A stretch of DNA of 64,000 nt. It comes from Staphylotrichum longicolle. Lineage: Eukaryota; Ascomycota; Sordariomycetes; Sordariales; Chaetomiaceae. Shown piece after piece: positions 21,729-32,885 of this stretch; position 1 is the first letter of the stretch; the number at the start of each line of letters is the position of its first letter. The notes under the pieces were generated by a model. It worked only from the letters and a program-made list of their open reading frames with translations, was not told the origin of the DNA and made no database searches. The translations under genes and the position numbers were made by a program. Location of the stretch: contig JAHCVI010000004.1 of the NCBI GenBank assembly GCA_019096155.1, positions 2,914,001 to 2,978,000 on the forward strand, in the 5' to 3' direction.

Positions 21729-23093
21729 TCAAACCCCCTCCCCTGCCCCTGCCCACGCCCCCACTCGCCGCGCTCTCCCGACTCTCACCTCCTCCTCCGG
21801 CACGCCGACCCCGACCGCGCTGCTCGCCACGCTCATCGCGGCGCTCACCGCCCTGGGCCTGCTTCCACCACTGCGCTCAGCCTCGGGCGGTCCACGCTCC
21901 CCTCCCCCTCCCCCGCCCTCTTTGCGAGCCGCCGCAGCGGTGGCCGCAGCATCCCTCACCAGCACCTCCAGCTCCCTCACCCGTCTCCGCAGCGCCTCGT
22001 TCTCCCGCTTCACCTCCTCGAGCTCGGCGCGGCGGAGGGCGGTTTCCTCGAACCGCGAGGTGGCGGGGAGGATGCCCGGGGAGAAGACCTCGCTCGTTGT
22101 TGTTGTGCTTGCAGTTGTAGTAGTGGTCGTGGTGGCCGTAGTGGCTGTGGAGGCCGGGGTCGCCAGCGCGGATGTGCTCGTGCCTGAGTGGGAGCGGTAG
22201 CTGGGCCCTGGCCCCGGGGCGGGAGTGCGCGCGTTGAAGTATCCCGGGAGCGATCCCGACTCGGCGGTGGTGTGGTGGTGGTAGTAATGGTGGTGCGCGT
22301 TGTAGCTGCTGGAGAGGGAGGGGGGTGCCGGGGAGGGTGAGTCGGCGCGGCTGCGGCTGCGGTGGGAGGCGGCGCTGTTTTGCCTGCTGAGGGAGACGCC
22401 GCCGCCGGGGATGGCGATCGGGGGGTGTTGTGTGGTGGGGCGGACGGGAGCCGGCGAGGAAATGCCCCCGCCTGCGAGGGAGGAGGTGGAGACGGAGCCG
22501 ACGTTGGCTGTGAAGCTGCGGGCGCTGGCGCTCGAGGGGGTGCGGGTGTGCCGGACGGGCTGGTAGTGGCTGGTGCCGAGGGCAGGGTGGGAGGTGTCGG
22601 CGCCCCACTGGCCAGGCTCGGTGCCCGAGGCGCTGGCGGAGGTCGAGGAGGCGTTGGAGGCGACCGAGGCGTTCTGGGCGGCGCGAAGGACGGAGAGTTC
22701 GCGGGTGAGACGGTTGACCTGGACGAGACGGTGTTAGCTGTTTGTGGGCGGTGGTGGTGGTTTGGGTAGACGTACTACTGCCTCCTGTTCCTTCTCGAGC
22801 TGCAGGTGAAGATCGGCGGCGGTCAGTGGACGCGGGTGTCGTAAGGGCCCCGGTCCGGGGCCGACGCCTGTGTTATCGCCCATTGGGGGACTCGGGAACG
22901 AGGATGCCATGGGAAACTGGGGGGAGGGCAAGCTCGACGAGCGAGAGGCATTGACAGCGCTCTGGTTCGAGGGAAGAATGTTTAGAGAAGGCGAACCCGG
23001 GGTCGGCGGCGGGGGCATCTGCTGCGAAGACGCCCTGCGCGACGAGGTCGCAAGGAAGCGAGGGGACGGCGGGACCGAGTTGAGGTCGGGCAT
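21729..23093 (-). CDS. Serine-rich coiled-coil protein of unknown function
   Basis: Two exons, 22776-23093 and 21729-22718, with a 57-nt intron (GTACGT donor, CTAAC branch, GTCCAG acceptor); product 435 residues. The N-terminus MPDLNSVPPSPRFLATSSRR is Ser/Pro-rich. Around the splice site the protein reads LHLQLEKEQEAVVNRLTREL, a heptad-patterned segment (about residues 93-118). A Ser/Thr/His/Pro-rich disordered middle contains a Thr-rich run. A second coiled coil lies at about 335-370 (TALRRAELEEVKRENEALRR and RELEVLV). The two coiled coils separated by a flexible linker suggest a self-associating or scaffold protein. I recognise the pattern as a conserved ascomycete protein but cannot give a function. 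The divergent neighbour is a 71-residue protein across 729 bp. Confidence 0.8.
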
Positions 23094-23822
23094 GGTGAAG
23101 TTGTGGTTGTGGGCCGATGGCTGTGGCAGGTCCCTGCAGCTCGGTGCAGCTCAGAGTGCGGAGTAGCCTCTTGCAGCGAATATTCGGTGCCTGAACGAAA
23201 GCAGATGCACGAGTCGACGCGAACGGTTTATGTGTCGACACCCAGGGAAAGTGAGTGTTTCATATGTTCGCATCCAAAACAAACACGTGCAGCGAGTGGC
23301 ATGATAATATGGCCGTTTATGCGGCCCTCAGCGTCTCGTCGGCGAGCGTTGGAGTGCGGAGGAAGCGGAGGAAGCGGAAGCCCCGCCGAAGGCAGAGAGG
23401 GAACGGCTCGATTGTGCCGAGTCCGCTGGCCCCACCTGTCAAAGAGTGGGCCGTTGCATTGTTGCATTGGGGAAAGTGGGTCACTTTGGCGAGGCAGGCC
23501 AGCAGGGTGTTTCGTGATCCGCCATGATGTAATTCCTCAAATGACGGGATGGGAGAGGGGACGGGAAGAGAGGAGCTCTGATGTCAGTTAACCGCCTGTA
23601 CGAGATTGGGCCCTACGGTATATAAATCTCATTCTTCTCCAGCTCCCCGGGTTTCTGGGCACCATATCTGCAAACTCACAAGTCTTGCACCAACGCAGCT
23701 TTTCCAAACCTGTATGTCATCTTGAAGTCCATTGTCCGTTTTTTTCGCATCCGGCACAAGGGCTAACGTTGCGTTGTGGCAGTACATACACACTTACCCA
23801 ACTTCAAACCTCACTCCTCAAC
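23094..23822. promoter_or_regulatory. Divergent promoter region with TATA box and a 5' UTR intron
   Basis: A TATATAAAT element lies at about 23619-23627 on the plus strand. Downstream, 23712-23782 has all signs of a 71-nt intron in the 5' UTR: GTATGT donor, GCTAAC branch site and GGCAG acceptor. It precedes the start codon of the small plus-strand gene. The rest serves the minus-strand coiled-coil gene. Confidence 0.5.
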
Positions 23823-24092
23823 ATGCCTGAGCGCGGTCAGTCTCCCCCGCCCGAGCGGTCGACGGGCAAGCAGATGCACACGCCCCCAGGGACCGGCAAG
23901 GGTACCGACGATGCGTCCAACAAGGAAGACCTGAACAAGGCCTCCATTGAGGTTGGTTCCTTCCGTTTTTCCTTCGAGTCAATTGCGCATGCTGACAAAG
24001 TACAGCACTTGACGTCCAACCCGCGGGGTCCTCTGGAGGACGAGGTCGAGAAGAAGTTTGAGAAGGGGTTCAAGCCCGAGAAGAAGAGCTGA
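23823..24092 (+). CDS. Small hydrophilic protein of unknown function
   Basis: Two exons, 23823-23951 and 24006-24092; 71 residues when spliced. The 54-nt intron has a GTTGGT donor, a GCTGAC branch site and a TACAG acceptor. It is a multiple of three and has no stop, so retention would add 18 residues in frame. Spliced, the product reads ...LNKASIEHLTSNPRGPLEDE and ends with a Lys/Glu-rich helix (EKKFEKGFKPEKKS). The Pro/Thr-rich start and charged end suggest a soluble, largely disordered protein. I recognise the TSNPRGPLED pattern as common in small ascomycete proteins without a known function. TATA box and leader intron suggest a well-expressed, possibly regulated gene. Confidence 0.72.
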   Translation: MPERGQSPPPERSTGKQMHTPPGTGKGTDDASNKEDLNKASIEVGSFRFSFESIAHADKVQHLTSNPRGPLEDEVEKKFEKGFKPEKKS

Positions 24093-24747
24093 TTATGCCC
24101 GCGCATCGTTTTGTTGTTTGTTTCTCAGTTTCGGTCTCTCAGCGTCAGGGTTGGGCACAGCAGCATGCAGGGCGCATGGCTGTCGAGGATGAATAGATGA
24201 ATGTAGAGCGTCATCATATCATGAAATTGATGATTTGATCTTCCAAATCTCGCCTGTTCACTGCCGCAGTCCAAGTGTTCGTAATGGTATCGTGAAGCAG
24301 CACACAAACATCCCGCCAAACAGCGAATACGGGTGTAGTGGCCCGTACTGTAACGCAATACGTATTTTTCCATTCGTGGTTCGTCGTCGTCATCGCAAAA
24401 TGCCAAGGCAGCCACAGCACTGGTTCAGCCACAGCTGCTGCAACCCCGGCCGCAATCACATGCCGCGCAGCAGTGCAAGGTCAACGACGTCGTCCCACAG
24501 CCACACTTCAGATGCCCCGCAATCAGGAGATGACGACATGTCCCTCACTTGGCAACGAACACGCGGCCCAACCCCTACGCCTTCCCACTGCGTCTTCAAA
24601 AAGGGTTCTCTTTCCTTTTGAGTCTCCCTCTCCAGAATCTCATACCATTTCAATTCCAGGTTCAATTTTGAGCTACCAACTCTTTACTACACCTTGCAAC
24701 CACAAACACAGTTTCACACAATCACTGTCACATCAACCACCATCATC
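24093..24747. other. Intergenic region
   Basis: Promoter and 5' UTR of the vip1 gene. The leader just before the ATG is A/C-rich (CATCAACCACCATCATC), typical of highly expressed fungal genes. The frame open upstream of 24748 is leader sequence. Confidence 0.45.
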
Positions 24748-25645
24748 ATGGCGACCACCGTTCATGTCAAGAATATTGGCGAGAAGACCGACGACAAGGA
24801 GATCAAGGATTTCTTCAGCTTCTGGTAAGCTCTTTCTTTCCCCAACAACACCCAACCAGCCACTAACCTCTTCCGCCCCCTCTCCCAGCGGCAAGATCGC
24901 CTCCATTCCCATCACCCCTTCCGACGGCTCCAAGTCCGCCACCGTAACCTTCGACAAGGAAACCGCCGCCCGCACCGCCCTCCTCCTCAACAACACCCAG
25001 CTCGGCGGCAACGAGATCACCGTCACCGGCCCGCCCTCCTCCTCCAGCACCCCGCCCCACGGCGCCTCCTCGGACGAGCAGAGCGGCGACCGCGCCTCGC
25101 CGCACCTCACCCAGGAAGAGAAGCCCCGCAGCCGCATCCTCGCCGAGGTGCTCGCGCACGGCTACGTGGTGGCCGAGCAGGGGCTCGCCAAGGCCATCTC
25201 GCTCGACGAGCAGCACGGCATCTCGGCGCGCTTCGTCAGCACCCTCAAGCAGCTCGACGAGCGCACCCACGCGACGGACCACGCCCGCGCCGCCGACGCG
25301 AGCTACGGGCTCACGCAGCGCGCCAGCTCGCTGCTGACGGGGCTGGGGTCGTACTTTGAGAAGGCCAAGGACACGCCCACGGGCAAGAGGCTGGTCGACT
25401 TCTACACGACGAGCCAGAGGCAGGTGCAGGATATCCACAACGAGGCGAGGCGGTTGGCCGAGCTGAAGAAGGAGGAGGGTGGTGGTGGGCTGTACAAGGG
25501 GTTGGGTCTGGATAAGGTTTTGGGCGCGGTCGGTGAGAAGAAGGAGGAAGTGCCAGGCGCGGCACCCAAGGACGCGGTGGCTACCGAGTCGGCGCAGAAG
25601 CCGACTGCGGACGCGGGGACGGGGAAGCCCGAGATTCTGCACTAA
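24748..25645 (+). CDS. vip1: RRM-domain protein Vip1
   Basis: Two exons, 24748-24824 and 24889-25645; the 64-nt intron has a GTAAGC donor, CACTAAC branch and CCCAG acceptor. The product is 277 residues. Residues 4-72 are an RRM: TTVHVKNIGEKTDDKEIKDF gives the first strand and helix, and SATVTFDKETAARTALLL the RNP1-like region, with RNP aromatics only partly conserved. A linker follows, then a helical region beginning EEKPRSRILAEVLAHGYVVA that matches fission yeast Vip1. An amphipathic helix near TQRASSLLTGLGSYFEKAKD and a Lys/Glu-rich segment end the protein. In yeasts Vip1 is an RRM protein of poorly defined role, probably cytosolic. The length is close to the S. pombe protein (about 257). 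Confidence 0.88.
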
Positions 25646-26206
25646 GTTTGAGTGGGAGAAAGAGGGATGTAGTTTTTGTTTATTTAGTGAAGGGCGTTGA
25701 GGACTCTTTTCTCTATTCAGGCTAGGCTATCGTGAAGTTTGGGTTTTCTTCCTCGTTTAGTCTTCTCAACTCAGTAACTGATGTGACGTTTTTACTTTTT
25801 GATAATTCGGGTGACATATTTTGAAAGCCACACTCCCATCACCACACTCACATCAGCTCGCGACCATTTCAGTCTGATACTTCTTCGTTGTTGACGCTAT
25901 CACGGGTATATCCCCCCAAACAAAGTACAAATAAATGGATGCTTTTATCCCCAGCCATGCATCGCGGGGTTGAGAAAAACAAGTAAAAAGAGATATTATG
26001 GCCGCGGTAGTTAGTGCTTTGCAAAGTTACTTTTTGTGACGCCCCCAGTGTCGAGTGATGATGGAGATGGTGAACAGGAACGAAAGAGCAGTCTAAAACG
26101 AGGGTCGATCCAACTCGCCAAAGCAAAGAAAGTAAAGCCAACGTGAGATCTATATTATCCAAAGGAAGCGAGGTGCACTTGGCTTGCAGTGCAGTGCGTT
26201 GCCGCA
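25646..26206. other. Convergent intergenic region
   Basis: 3' UTRs of vip1 (plus) and the ABC transporter (minus). A/T-rich relative to the genes; nothing else is seen. Confidence 0.45.
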
Positions 26207-29200
26207 TTAACGCTTGTTGTAGTTGAGGAACCGACTCTGTATACATCGTCAGCAACCGGCTGGTCAGGGGTCGAGGAGAAAGAAAAGAGGTAAACGTACC
26301 GCCACAAATAGGATGATCAGGTTACTCCCGATATACGCAATGTAGATGCCCAGGTCCCTCCAGCGATTGTCAAAGCTCAGCCCGAGCGGGCCATAGAACT
26401 CGTCGCCGACCTTGTACGCGCAGTACTCGCAGTCCTGCGTGTTGTTGCTGACGAGGTAGCCCGGCCCGCCGCGCGCGAAGAAGGGCTCCATGTACTCGCC
26501 GCACGTGGCGTTGCTGGGCGCCGTGAAGGCGTTGAGCTCCTGCGGCGTGCAGTGCACGGGCAGCTCGTGCAGCGCCGTCACCACCATGCCGCTGATGAGG
26601 CGGGTGAAGGGGTTGAGCTGGTACAGCCAGGTGCGGTAGCCCGCGGGCATCTGCGGCGCCGGGATGGTGACGCCGCAGAAGAGGGAGAAGGTGACCATGA
26701 TGAAGGGGTCGAACTGCGACGAGATGAAGAGCGACGGCGTCAGCGCCGACAGCGCCTGGCCCATGGTGACGGAGAAGATCTCGGTGATGAGGACGATGAA
26801 GAACTGGTACCCCGCGCGCGACGCCTCGGTCTGCAGGCCCGGGATGTAGTAGAGGGGCAGGAAGAAGCAGACAGCGCAGAGGACGCTGTACGGCATCTCG
26901 GCCACGACGAGCGAGGTGGAGAAGACGAAGGAGCTGTACATCTTGGACGACTGCTCGCGGAAGAAGAGGGCCCGCTTGACGTGGTACATGACCTCGATCT
27001 GCGAGATGATGAGGGCAGGCAGAACCGTGACCTGGAACATGACAAAGACCGTGTACTGGAGAGACTGCCGCGAGTCGTCCAGATTGAGATACGTCAGACC
27101 GGTGAGCAAGGCGATGACGACGTGGTTGAACAGCCGCGTGAAGAGGTAGTTGGGCGTCCGCCAGTGTGCCAAATTCGCTCTGTGAACCACGACCTTGATC
27201 TGGTGCCAGAAAGGCGAGGCGTATTCCTTCTCGAGCTCGGGATTCCGCTGTGCGCCGGATGCCTTGCGTTCCTCCTTCATCTGCAGGATGGTATCCTTGA
27301 CGTTGGCGAGCTCGGGGCTCTCCGCCCAGATGTCGGCCCAATCCCGGTTGCCTACACGCGGGGAACTGCCCGCACCGATGGCTTCGAGCATGAAACTCGC
27401 AACATTGTCAGTATCCTTGGGGACAGCTCCGTGCCTCTTGAGGTATTCGCGCAGCACACAGGCGTCCTTGCCAATATCACCAAAATAGACACAGCGACCG
27501 CCCGACTTGAGCAGCAACAGACGGTCAAAGTTCTCAAAGAGAGCCGCGTTGGGCTGGTGGATGGTGCAGAGAATGGCCTGACCCGCAGCGGCGAGCTTCT
27601 TCAAGAACCGGACAATGTTGAAGGCGCTCTGGCTGTCGAGACCAGAGGTCGGCTCATCGAGGAAGAGCAGGAGCTCGGGCTTGGCCGCGAGCTCCACACC
27701 GATCGTGACCCGCTTCCGCTGCTCGACAGTGAGGCCAGCCTCAGGCGAGCCAATGACGGCGTCGGCAAAGGTCTCCATTTCCAACAGCGCAATGATCTCC
27801 TCGACATAGCGGTACTTCTCCTCACGGGGCGTTTCGAACGGCTGGCGCAGGTCGGCCGAGAACCGGAGAGCTTCGCGGATGGTCTGCGTGGGGTCGTGCA
27901 CATCGAGCTGCTCGGCGTACGAGGTGCCGCGCTGGAATTCCTTGCCCGGCTTGACGCCGTCCACCAAGATGTCGCCGGAGATCACACCAATGTTCTTGCG
28001 CGCCGCCAGGACGTCCAAAAGCGTGGTCTTGCCCGCTCCCGAAGCGCCCATCAGAGCCGTTAGCTGCCCCGGCTTGACATAGCCAAACACGTGATCGAGC
28101 AGCTGCCGGGTGCCGCCAGGAACAGGGACTTCGTAGCAGAGGTTCTCCCAGGTGAGGATGCTCTCCGACTTGATGTTCAGGTCCGACGAGTCCGACTCCT
28201 CGCCCTTGGCCTTGCGCTTCTCCTCCCTCTTCCTGATGAGCTCCTCGTTGAGCTTGTTCCGCTCGGCGTTGGGCTTCTGGAACACCTTAGCCTGGTTGCC
28301 GCCCATACCGTGGCGTACGAACTCGCCAGCAAAGACGTTCATGGACAGGAAAAAGACGATGATGGCCGCGACGATACCCCAGTCACGCCAAAGAAGTCCC
28401 GGGCTGTACGAGAATCCCTTGTCGATGTAGGCGCTGCCGGGAATTTCGAGGGTGCCGGGAGTCGAACCGGCGAGGGTGCAAACCTGGTGGTTGATGTCGG
28501 TATACCCGGGGCCGTTGGGGATGAGGGACTCGGCCGTGCATGTCAAGGTCGATCTGGAGAACTCGTTCTCCATCAACGCGCTGAAGGAGAGACCGACAAT
28601 GTTGATGTAGTAGATCCACCGCAGCCAAACCTGCTGGGATTGGTATTCTAGTTGACTGTCAGCAAGAGCACTCCCCAAGAAGGCAAAACGTCCAACTCAC
28701 GAATGAGATAACCAGCGGTCGTGATCATCAATGTAATGCCGACCGTGGCAAACTTGACAGCGTAGTCAAAGTCGGGGCTGATACATCCCAGAATACGGAA
28801 AAACAGAGTCATGGACATGTTGGCCGAGAGCAGCAACAGATAAAAGGTGAAGAACGCGCCAGCATCCCGGGCCAGGTTGGTCATGAAGTAGACAATGATG
28901 GTAAACACCATGATCTGGGTGGCAGCAAAGATCTGGTCGACAAAGATCTGGGCGATCCAGAGCGCCGACGGCCGGTGGAAAGCGTACGCCCGGTGCTTGT
29001 TGACGACGGCGCGGCCAGTCATGGTACCCGCCAGCTCGGAGAAAGCGCTGAAGACGTTGTGCAAAAGAGAGATAAACAGAAGGCCGCCCTTGCTGAAGGC
29101 GCTGGCGGATGTCTGGCCGAGATTCAGATAGAGGGTACCGAGGACAATAGCGATGATGATGTTTCGCAGCCACGAGAGAATGAGAGCGAGGACGTCCTGC

Positions 29201-30753
29201 CGCTTGAGCAGGAACTGGCGCTTCATCAAGGCCCACACTTGCTGAGTAAATCCGACCGAGTAGGCCGACTTCTTGGAGGCGCCGCCGCGCTTCTGCTCGC
29301 GGACCGCAACGCGGAAATCTTCGTACTTGTCGGCATCCTCGGTAAGCTTCTTCTTGTACTGAGCCATCTCTTCATCCAGGCTCCTAGCAAACTTGGACTC
29401 CTTGAAGGCCGCCTCGAGAGTGGCCGGGCTATGAGGCGCATTCTCGGCCGACTTGCCGTCCTGGTACTCGCGCTCGTACGCATCCGTGCAGCCCGTAACG
29501 TAGTCGGGGGTGGTCTGCCGGGGCCGGGGCAGGAAGCCGAGTCCTTCAAAATAAGCCCGAGCTTCAGAAGTCGGGCCAAAGTAGACCTGCCGGCCCTCGT
29601 CGATGACCATGACCTTGTCGAACAGGCTGTAGATGTTCTCAGAAGCCTGGTACAGCGAGACGAACGTGCTTGTCTTGTACAGATCGGTCTGAACACGGAG
29701 AGACTTGACGAAATCGAGAGCGGTCGAAGCATCAAGACCGCGTGTGCTGTTGTCCCAAGAAAGAATGCAAGCGTTGCTGACGAGCATTTCGGCAATCGAG
29801 ACTCGCTTCCTCTCGCCACCAGAAACACCACGAACGAACGAGTTGCCAACGATGGTCTTGCGGGTGTGCTCAATGTTGAACATCTTCAGAAGCATGGTGA
29901 CAACCTTTTCCTTGAACTGCTGCTTGGTGATTCCAGCGGGGAGCTTGCCGGGGATCTTGACATCGAGAGCAAATCCGAGGGTCTGCTCGACAGTGAGTGT
30001 GGGATGGTGGACGTCGTCCTCCTCGTTGTAGAGCGCCTCGCCGCGATACTGGATGAACTCCTTATCGGTAAAGGGGCCATACAGCACCTCGCCCGTCACG
30101 CCCGTGTAGCCGTACCGCTGGTTCGCGATGGTCTTGAGGAACGTCGTGCAGCCAGACCCGGGCTTGCCCAGCACAAGAACCATCTCGCCAGGCTTGCACA
30201 CACCCTTGAAGTTGTCCAACAGGGTGGCCTCTACCCCCTTCTTGCCGAGGCCGAGCAGGTTCCGAATCGGCGTGATGACATCGAAAAAGTCGATAAACGC
30301 GTCGGGGAAGGTCTTGACATAGTTCGTCCGTCCGCCCATGCCCTTGACCGTCAGGCCGTCCCAGTAAACCCCAATGTGCTTCGGCCGAATGCCGGCCTCC
30401 CTCTCGGCGTCGAGGTCGCCTCGCAGGACCGCCTCGAGATCGAACTGCTCGAGGGTTTCCTCGGAGGCGGGAAACCCATTCTCCAGCTGGCGCTTCTCGT
30501 TGTCTCCCTGGCTGCGTCTGCGGCTGGCACGAGACATGTGGGACAGCTCGCGCTGCAGCTCAGCAAAGTCCGCCTCTGCCTGACGGACCGAGATGCCAGT
30601 CGCCCGGGTCGACCCATTGGGGTTGTTGCGTCGTGCCTCTTCAATGAGATCCTCCTGGTTCCGAGTCGACGAAGTGGAGGGCCGAGATTGGGAAGAGCCG
30701 GTGAGCTGCCTGGTGGCGGGCTCAACGCCCGCCTTCTCCAATCCCGTATCCAT
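26207..30753 (-). CDS. PDR-type (ABCG) multidrug efflux transporter
   Basis: Three exons, 28701-30753, 26300-28647 and 26207-26236, giving 1476 residues, the usual length of full-size PDR transporters. Introns of 53 and 63 nt have GTGAGT/CTAG and GTACGT/ACAG borders; the last exon adds only SRFLNYNKR. Order is NBD1-TMD1-NBD2-TMD2. NBD1 has the fungal PDR form GKPGSGCTT (about 196-204), VSGGERKRVS and WDNSTRGLD. NBD2 has the canonical GASGAGKTT (about 885-893), the degenerate signature LTVEQRKRVTIG and LLFLDEPTSGLD. The paired asymmetric sites are known for this family. Predicted membrane segments include NIIIAIVLGTLYLNL and WGIVAAIIVFFLSMNVF. It should sit in the plasma membrane and export hydrophobic compounds, including azole-like drugs, at the cost of ATP. 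The 2.1-kb upstream region is unusually long and may carry its regulation. Confidence 0.93.
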
Positions 30754-32885
30754 GGCGGTGTCGTGGTCTTCGCAGTGGTGTATGCCAACGCCACTTGAGT
30801 TGGTGATGCCAGGTGAGGCTGGATGGGGACACTTGCACAAAGGAGAGTAAAGAACAACGATATAAAAAGGACAAGTGAAGCTTGTCTAGAACATCCACAC
30901 CACGTAAAGAGAGAACGAAGGCGCTGTCTGGAGGATGGTCGAAGAGGGAAGCTCTTCTCCAAACTCCTGGCGTCTTTTGTAGGTGAGTGGTGCGGGGGGT
31001 GGTTGAGGAACAGGAAAGGAGCAAAGCTCAAAGAGATGGCAGCAACTCCAACCTTTGGACCAACGGGGATGGAACTGGTTCTTCGAGCAAAAAAATAAGA
31101 GTGAAAAGAGAGGCTTGGCAAACTCCAAACATTACCAATCCAACGATGGCAACCTTGGCCAACGCCCAGCGGCTCGTGGTCTGATGGCACTAACAAGGTT
31201 CTGATGGGTTCTGGTGAAGGGGCGTACCCACCGAGATGGGGCGCCGAATCTCGAGATGGGCACAATGGGCTCTTCCAGATTTGGAGCCCGGCAGGTTCCT
31301 CAACCGGCAGGTGTCGGGGATAACAAGCCCATGCTCGGATTTGAGCCAGTTCAGGGAGCACGGTTCCGATTTTCCGGCTCTTGCATGTCCCATCTGCAAA
31401 AGGTGAGTGAGTCGTGAGGTCCGACCGCCAGCTGCTCGGTGGCTTGCCTCCCGAGTCAAGACGGCAATGGCCAGAATGGCAAGGCATGTGCTGCAGCAGC
31501 CGACGAGTGCCACAAGGGCGTGGTGGGAAAGAAGAGACAGGGCGCGGTGTCGACTCATCCGGCAAGTGGGCGGCAGCGGCCGGGTTTGTCCCATTGGGTC
31601 GTGGTGCGGCAATCCTTCTCGGCGATCCTGGTTGGTGCGACGGGGCGGAACGAACCTGCATGTGGATGCGGGTGTCGACGCGCGCTGTGTTTTTGAGGCT
31701 TGGGACGACATCCGCATTTGCCCCTTGGCTTTTGGCACAAAACATCGGCTGCGAGACAGCGAGACAGAGAGACAGAGACAGCGTCTGCTGTGCAACGACG
31801 CCAATTGTTGGGCAGCCACAGCGTAATGCGGCATACCCTTCCCTGCGAAGCACCTGAGACATCCGGTCTGGCCAAGAGCCGCGACTGGCGAGGAAAAAGA
31901 AGAATAATAGATCCGAGTTGTCGGTCGAGTCGGAGGTCGGAGGTAGAGACAGCCGTGAAAAGAAAGAGGAAGGAATGTGGGTGCGGAATTAGCGTGGAGA
32001 TGTGGAAAGGGTGGAGCCGTGACCCGAGAAATGCCCCGCAAGTTTTAACGCCAAGGTGGGGCAATGCCACGAGAAAAACGAGAACCAAACTTCCATGGAA
32101 CATTGGAACCACATCGCCAAGCCATCATGAAAGCGGATTTTGTGCAAGCCACAGGTGCATATATGACCTGGGTTAGGGTTTAAGAGCCCCGATAGTGTTC
32201 CTCTCTCATCCCAGAGTCAAGCTATCCAGACAGGACTGGCCTCGCTCCGCTGTTCTCATTTCTAGGCAAACACACTGTTCACATTCTTAATTCACAGCAC
32301 GAACCTCCGGTAGGTACTTGAATTGAAAGGGAGTTCCAGACGGCCAGTGACCAGGATGACCACTACCTCAGGTACTATGCAGATGAACTCTGCCGAGCTG
32401 ATTCGGAGATAGCAGTGCCTTTACGACGGTCCCCGAGGGAGCGTTCCATAAGATGAAAAATCAAGCGACAGTCCAAATCTCCTCGATTGGGGAATCGGGC
32501 CGCGAATGTGGTCAAGTACCTACCTTACGTCCCACTGTCCTAGTCTTGGCCCGCGACCGCCCTGTTCAATTCGCACCTTTGCGTCTAAGTAATGCATTGC
32601 TATTTTTATGCGGTAGGCAAGAGGATGGAAGGAGAGGCGCGCCTTAACAGAAGGACGCGGCTGAAGAGAAGGGCGCGTCTTAAGGGGAGGGCGCGCCTTA
32701 AGAGTTTAGCCGCGCGCTGCTTTGCGAGTTTTGAGTTCTTCAAGAAATCCAATGTCAGGCACGGTTGCTTGTGAGATGGATGATTGAATCGTGTTGTTGA
32801 TCTACCTGACTTAGGTAACGAAGCATCATGATCGGTTTGGGTTCCCACTCATTCATCCCTCACCCTACTGTAGCTATGCTAATTG
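30754..32885. other. Long 5' region of the ABC transporter gene, with an 18-bp minisatellite
   Basis: No supportable gene in 2.1 kb. A run of GAGACA repeats occurs at about 31752-31780, a telomere-like GGGTTAGGGTTT at about 32170, and an 18-bp tandem repeat at 32636-32707 (listed separately). Confidence 0.45.
32636..32707. repeat. 18-bp tandem repeat, four copies
   Basis: Four consecutive 18-bp units resembling GGCGCGCCTTAAGAGAAG, starting at 32636, 32654, 32672 and 32690. Copies differ at a few positions and the second is the most diverged. The unit contains the 8-bp palindrome GGCGCGCC. It is intergenic and I assign it no function. Confidence 0.75.

Noticed and set aside
26552..30798. Plus-strand ORFs of 503 and 607 codons
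   Set aside because: Both are antisense to the ABC transporter, whose motifs and splice sites are unambiguous.
32168..32182. Telomere-like GGGTTAGGGTTT
   Set aside because: Only about two units; too short to call an interstitial telomere repeat.
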